The notes below the pieces were generated by a model, which was not told the origin of the DNA, ran no database searches, and was given only the letters and a program-made list of their open reading frames with translations. Source: an uncultured Eubacteriales bacterium (lineage in GTDB: Bacteria > Bacillota > Clostridia > Oscillospirales > Oscillospiraceae). Taken from it: 9,744 nucleotides of DNA. Both the position numbers and the translations under genes were made by a program. This document shows, in pieces, positions 6,959 through 9,744 of the stretch. Location: NCBI GenBank assembly GCA_905202605.1, contig CAJKSU010000102.1:1-9744 (forward strand). The letters run 5' to 3'. Position 1 is the stretch's first letter, and the number at the start of each line of letters is the position of its first letter.

Positions 6959-8152
6959 TTACGCCTTTCCCCCGTCCATAAAGTCAATGGTGATTCGCTC
7001 ATTCATATGCCGCACCGTTTCGATCATTTCGTTCTGATCGTCGTAGGCATAGTAGAGATACGCCACCCGCTCGTTCATGTAGTCCTCAATGGCCTCGCCG
7101 GGTTGGATCACTTCAATGGTCTTAAAAATGTGTTCCTGAATCTCCGGATCCACATGGTAGCCCCTGACCACTCCATTACGGGTTGCCATCACGCCGTGAT
7201 GACCGGCATATTTGCTCATGGGCTTTGTCCATTGGAGATTCTCCAGCGACATGCCGGTTTCAGCCCGGATCAGCGCTTCCTCCCAGGGGAAGCCGGTCAC
7301 CGCCCCTGCCACCGTCAGAAACTGATTACCCAGACAGCGGCGCATCATCTCAATGATATAGGGTTTTCCATCCTGAATGATATACTGGAGGGTAAACATG
7401 CCGTCCACCAGATTTCGGGCAGCGCAGATCTTCTCGATGATGCCGTGCAGCTCCTCCTGAATCTGCTCAATGCCCTTGGCGGGCAGCGTCTCCGACTGGA
7501 TCAGATAGGGGTTGATGGGGCAATAGGTGTCGTTGCTCACCGAAGCCACCACCTTGCCGCCGATCACAAAGGTATCAATGGACTGCTGCACGCCGGTAAC
7601 AAAGGGCTCGATGACAATGCTCTTTTTTCTGGAACGGGTAAACGCGTTTTCAATGGCGGCCTTTGCCTCCTCCGGGGTGTCCGCCCGATGGATACCCTTG
7701 CCCCCCGTAAGATCCGTTGCCTTGACAATGATGGGGTACTCTGCCTGCTCGGCAAATTTCAGCGCCGCATCCGCATCGGTAAACGCCGTAGAAGTCGGAT
7801 TGCGGATGCCAAGCTCCTGAATGAACGCCTTGAACAGATCCTTCTGATGGAGCAGCAGGGCGTTTTCATAGGTATCATGCCCCGGCCAGCCCATTTTCTC
7901 CGCCACATAGGAGGCGGTGATCACGCCAAAGTCGTTGGCGCAGGATACGATCCGGTCGATCCCGTTTTCCTTTACCAGCTGGAGGATCTTCTCCTTGTCG
8001 GAATAATCCGCAGGGATATACTCGTCGGCGTACTTGTGACCCATCAGCTGCGGATTGTTGCCGCTTGTAATGACATAGTATCCAAGCTGTTTTGCCGCCT
8101 GAATCAGCGTGATTTCGCTGTGGCTGCCGTTTAAGATAAGTAATTTCTTCAT
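6959..8152 (-). CDS. ATP-grasp ligase domain protein
   Basis: A 397-residue soluble enzyme of the ATP-grasp superfamily, whose members activate a carboxylate as an acyl phosphate and join it to an amine, thiol or other nucleophile. The N-terminal pre-ATP-grasp domain (about 1-100) begins KKLLILNGSHSEI and contains SCANDFGV (70-77). The ATP-binding half has K144 in IIVKATD, the glycine loop TGGKG (149-153) and E182 in VIEPFV. The metal-binding end is IIEMMRRCLGNQF (266-278), with E268 and R271. A further domain of about 100 residues follows, as in carbamoyl-phosphate-synthase-like and biotin-carboxylase-like members. Key ATP residues are intact, so it should be active. Substrates are unknown; a sugar or keto-acid carboxylate made by neighbouring enzymes is a plausible guess. 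AAAGGG lies nine bases before the ATG. The gene touches the SDR gene with no gap and follows the acyltransferase by 48 bases. Confidence 0.93.
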   Translation of the reverse strand: MKKLLILNGSHSEITLIQAAKQLGYYVITSGNNPQLMGHKYADEYIPADYSDKEKILQLVKENGIDRIVSCANDFGVITASYVAEKMGWPGHDTYENALLLHQKDLFKAFIQELGIRNPTSTAFTDADAALKFAEQAEYPIIVKATDLTGGKGIHRADTPEEAKAAIENAFTRSRKKSIVIEPFVTGVQQSIDTFVIGGKVVASVSNDTYCPINPYLIQSETLPAKGIEQIQEELHGIIEKICAARNLVDGMFTLQYIIQDGKPYIIEMMRRCLGNQFLTVAGAVTGFPWEEALIRAETGMSLENLQWTKPMSKYAGHHGVMATRNGVVRGYHVDPEIQEHIFKTIEVIQPGEAIEDYMNERVAYLYYAYDDQNEMIETVRHMNERITIDFMDGGKA

Positions 8153-8200
8153 TAATTGTCACCCTTTCTCAGTGGCAGTTTCTCCTCTCGCAAGGCTCAA

Positions 8201-9181
8201 TCACGCCAGCCTGATACATCTGCCTATGCGCTTTATGTCATGGAGCAGCGCCCCAATTACGATGGATCCAGCAAAAAACACCACCCAACTACATGGAAAG
8301 GGCAGGTTTACGATGTAGCTTTTGAACGTTACCTGAACCAGGTAAATCTCCAGTGTACAGTCTGAGAGGATGCGGATTATACGTCCAACGATTCCTTGCG
8401 GGATCTTAATTCTCTGTTCCACGCAGATGCCCAGCATAATTGCTACCGCAGCAAAAAGGAATACGCTAAACTGGATCAAACATTGAAGTGTCAGCGCTTT
8501 ATTCCAAATCATAATCAAGGCATACTCCATGCACCATATCACAAGTGACAGTCCGCCCGCCACAAACAACGCCACCAGCATTTTTCTGCTTCTGCAGGCT
8601 TTGATTTGATCACTATAAACATGCAACAGCCCGCCGCAAACAAATACGCTGAAATAGAAGTAAACTTTAAAAGGCGAAAACCCTTCCAGCTCGACGCTGA
8701 ATATTTGCCGGTTCACCACAGCCAAGTATAAAATAACATATCCAATCAAGTGTGCCGCCAGCGTGATTATGCCATATTTCCTAGGATTGCGGCGGAATAC
8801 GAAGTAATACGCAATATAGTATATCAGAATTGCCCACACAAACCAATACTGATTCAGGCAATACGCCAAAACATCATATCCCGTAGCTGCAATTTTTTGC
8901 TGGCTAACTGCGCCAATCACTCCCACCGCCGCAATCAGCAGTGATATTGGCAAAATTCTCCGAATTCTCTTCCAATACCATTGGAAAAAGGGCTGCTGTA
9001 TATTGACGAGGCAAAATCCGGACAACGCAAAAAACAGTGCATTTCCATGTCCTCCGCCTACTGCAAAAAACATAATCGGATAGATATCCCGACAATGGCT
9101 GTTTAGAATCAGCAGACACGCGAGCGCCTTAAAAATAACAACAAACTCAATTTGCTTTTGGGAAGCGATTGATTTCGCCAA
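8201..9181 (-). CDS. Acyltransferase family 3 membrane protein
   Basis: A 326-residue integral membrane protein of the acyltransferase-3 family (OafA-like), which O-acylates, mostly O-acetylates, extracytoplasmic glycans. About ten hydrophobic segments can be read, roughly at 11-28, 47-62, 75-91, 111-128, 136-154, 170-189, 200-224, 230-252, 268-290 and 296-316. Family marks include K18 and H29 separated by ten residues (the R/K-X10-H motif), the FFALSGFCL segment at 50-58, the basic KRIRRILP at 71-78, and YWFVWAILIYY (112-122). The late motif reads LSDCTLEIYLVQ (272-283), ending in glutamine where many relatives have histidine. The start is TTG at 9181 with AGGAAAGG before it. Base composition is clearly more AT-rich than in genes below 8150, suggesting separate origin. 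It probably decorates the polymer made by this locus (inference). There is no extra soluble SGNH domain. Confidence 0.9.
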   Translation of the reverse strand: MAKSIASQKQIEFVVIFKALACLLILNSHCRDIYPIMFFAVGGGHGNALFFALSGFCLVNIQQPFFQWYWKRIRRILPISLLIAAVGVIGAVSQQKIAATGYDVLAYCLNQYWFVWAILIYYIAYYFVFRRNPRKYGIITLAAHLIGYVILYLAVVNRQIFSVELEGFSPFKVYFYFSVFVCGGLLHVYSDQIKACRSRKMLVALFVAGGLSLVIWCMEYALIMIWNKALTLQCLIQFSVFLFAAVAIMLGICVEQRIKIPQGIVGRIIRILSDCTLEIYLVQVTFKSYIVNLPFPCSWVVFFAGSIVIGALLHDIKRIGRCIRLA

Positions 9182-9186
9182 ACAAA

Positions 9187-9194
9187 CCTTTCCT
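9187..9194 (-). promoter_or_regulatory. Ribosome binding site for the TTG start of the acyltransferase
   Basis: AGGAAAGG lies upstream of the TTG at 9181, with nine bases between its AGGA and the start. No in-frame ATG is available nearby that would keep the conserved first membrane segment and its K18-X10-H29 motif. Confidence 0.6.
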
Positions 9195-9219
9195 TTCTGT
9201 CAAGAGGCAATTCACACCT

Positions 9220-9744
9220 TTAATTGCTGAATTCATAGACAAAGAGTTTTCCATACACATTTGAGTAGCACTTGCTTTGATTCAAATCATATCCTTTTTT
9301 TTGAATTGCAGCAATCGCCTCATCTGCATCTACACGTGCCGGAACAATCAAATAAAAATGAGGATCCAGTTCAACCTGGTTATCTACCAGCATATCCGTA
9401 GTAACATTTCTTTCATTCTTCAGGAATATAGACGACGAACTGATTCCATCGTATGTTCTATGATGTCTTTCTGCATCCCAGTAAATCCTATAGTGATTTC
9501 CATACATATGCAGTTCATAGTCAATTACATCAAGCAGTACAAACTGTGTATCCTCCGTCGGCTCAATATCGGTCAGCATCTGATCCAGAAGGTCATCATA
9601 AAACGTATGTTCAAGATTGTAAACATACAAATCTCCCAAGACTTCAATATGCCGACCGTAATCTATGCCGAGATTCATCGCAACTCGCTCATCGCCCTTT
9701 ACTGCCAACTTGTAAATTTGCTTTTTCCCCGTGTCAATGCTGTC
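9220..9744 (-). CDS. Unrecognised protein, C-terminal 174 residues (5' end outside window)
   Basis: The reading frame is open to the right edge, so this is probably the C-terminal part of a larger protein; a TTG at 9708 gives a 162-residue reading but lacks a ribosome site I can defend. The visible part has no membrane segment and no signal peptide. It is rich in acidic and aromatic residues (DLYVYNLEHTFYDDLLDQML, VIDYELHMYGNHYRIYW) and ends KLFVYEFSN before TAA. I do not recognise a family. The alternating VLLDV, FYLIVPA and KLFVYEF look like strands of a small alpha/beta domain. By analogy with the soluble tail of the membrane protein at the other end of the window, it could be the exported tail of a polytopic glycan enzyme, but that is a guess. 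Composition is AT-rich, like the acyltransferase gene 38 bases downstream. Confidence 0.65.
   Translation of the reverse strand, partial: DSIDTGKKQIYKLAVKGDERVAMNLGIDYGRHIEVLGDLYVYNLEHTFYDDLLDQMLTDIEPTEDTQFVLLDVIDYELHMYGNHYRIYWDAERHHRTYDGISSSSIFLKNERNVTTDMLVDNQVELDPHFYLIVPARVDADEAIAAIQKKGYDLNQSKCYSNVYGKLFVYEFSN

Noticed and set aside
6221..8134. A 637-codon open frame on the plus strand opposite the ATP-grasp and dehydratase genes
   Set aside because: It is antisense to two clear enzyme genes with intact motifs, crosses their junction, has no ribosome site or recognisable domain, and is rich in histidine and leucine as expected from the codon bias of the genes opposite.
8153..8230. A possible terminator or promoter between the acyltransferase and ATP-grasp genes
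   Set aside because: Only a 4-base inverted match (GGCT/AGCC) around the acyltransferase stop was found, with no T-run after it, and no convincing -35/-10 pair. The gap is best read as plain intergenic sequence with a ribosome site.
1..9744. CRISPR array, tRNA, rRNA, insertion sequence or prophage features
   Set aside because: No regularly spaced repeats, terminal inverted repeats, transposase or integrase motifs, or RNA-gene signatures were seen; nearly all bases belong to the minus-strand genes.

Overview
The window is one strand of a surface-glycan biosynthesis locus. All ten genes supported here read right to left on the minus strand, and the two outer genes run off the window ends. Gaps are 0 to 48 bases, with one or two 4-base overlaps, so this looks like the inside of one long operon. 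No promoter, terminator, RNA gene, mobile element or CRISPR array was seen, and no gene-free stretch reaches 300 bases. Strong AGGAGG-type ribosome sites, TTG and GTG starts, a fairly high GC content over most of the window and the protein flavour suggest a Gram-positive Clostridia gut bacterium, perhaps Oscillospiraceae-like. That placement is an inference.

In transcription order (high to low coordinates): (1) the C-terminal part of an unrecognised protein, cut by the right edge; (2) an acyltransferase-3 family membrane protein; (3) an ATP-grasp ligase; (4) an NAD-dependent epimerase/dehydratase; (5) an ArnC/GtrB-like family 2 glycosyltransferase with two C-terminal membrane segments, expected to load a sugar onto undecaprenyl phosphate; (6) an HpcH/HpaI-type aldolase; (7) a HAD phosphatase; (8) RmlA and (9) RmlB, the first two enzymes of dTDP-deoxysugar synthesis; (10) a polytopic membrane protein with a GT-C-like layout, cut by the left edge.

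RmlA and RmlB make dTDP-4-keto-6-deoxyglucose, the precursor of dTDP-rhamnose and other deoxysugars; no RmlC or RmlD is in the window. The ArnC-like transferase, the GT-C-like protein and the acyltransferase fit a scheme in which a lipid-linked sugar is made in the cytoplasm, used on the outer face, and the glycan is acylated. The most intriguing part is the block of ATP-grasp ligase, dehydratase/epimerase, glycosyltransferase, aldolase and phosphatase (3578-8152). I cannot match it to a pathway I know. It could build a carboxylated or amide-linked sugar from a keto acid, but that is a hypothesis. The aldolase also differs from characterised HpaI-type enzymes at two expected active-site positions.

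The right end (about 8200-9744) is visibly richer in A and T than the rest, suggesting a mosaic locus assembled from segments of different origin.
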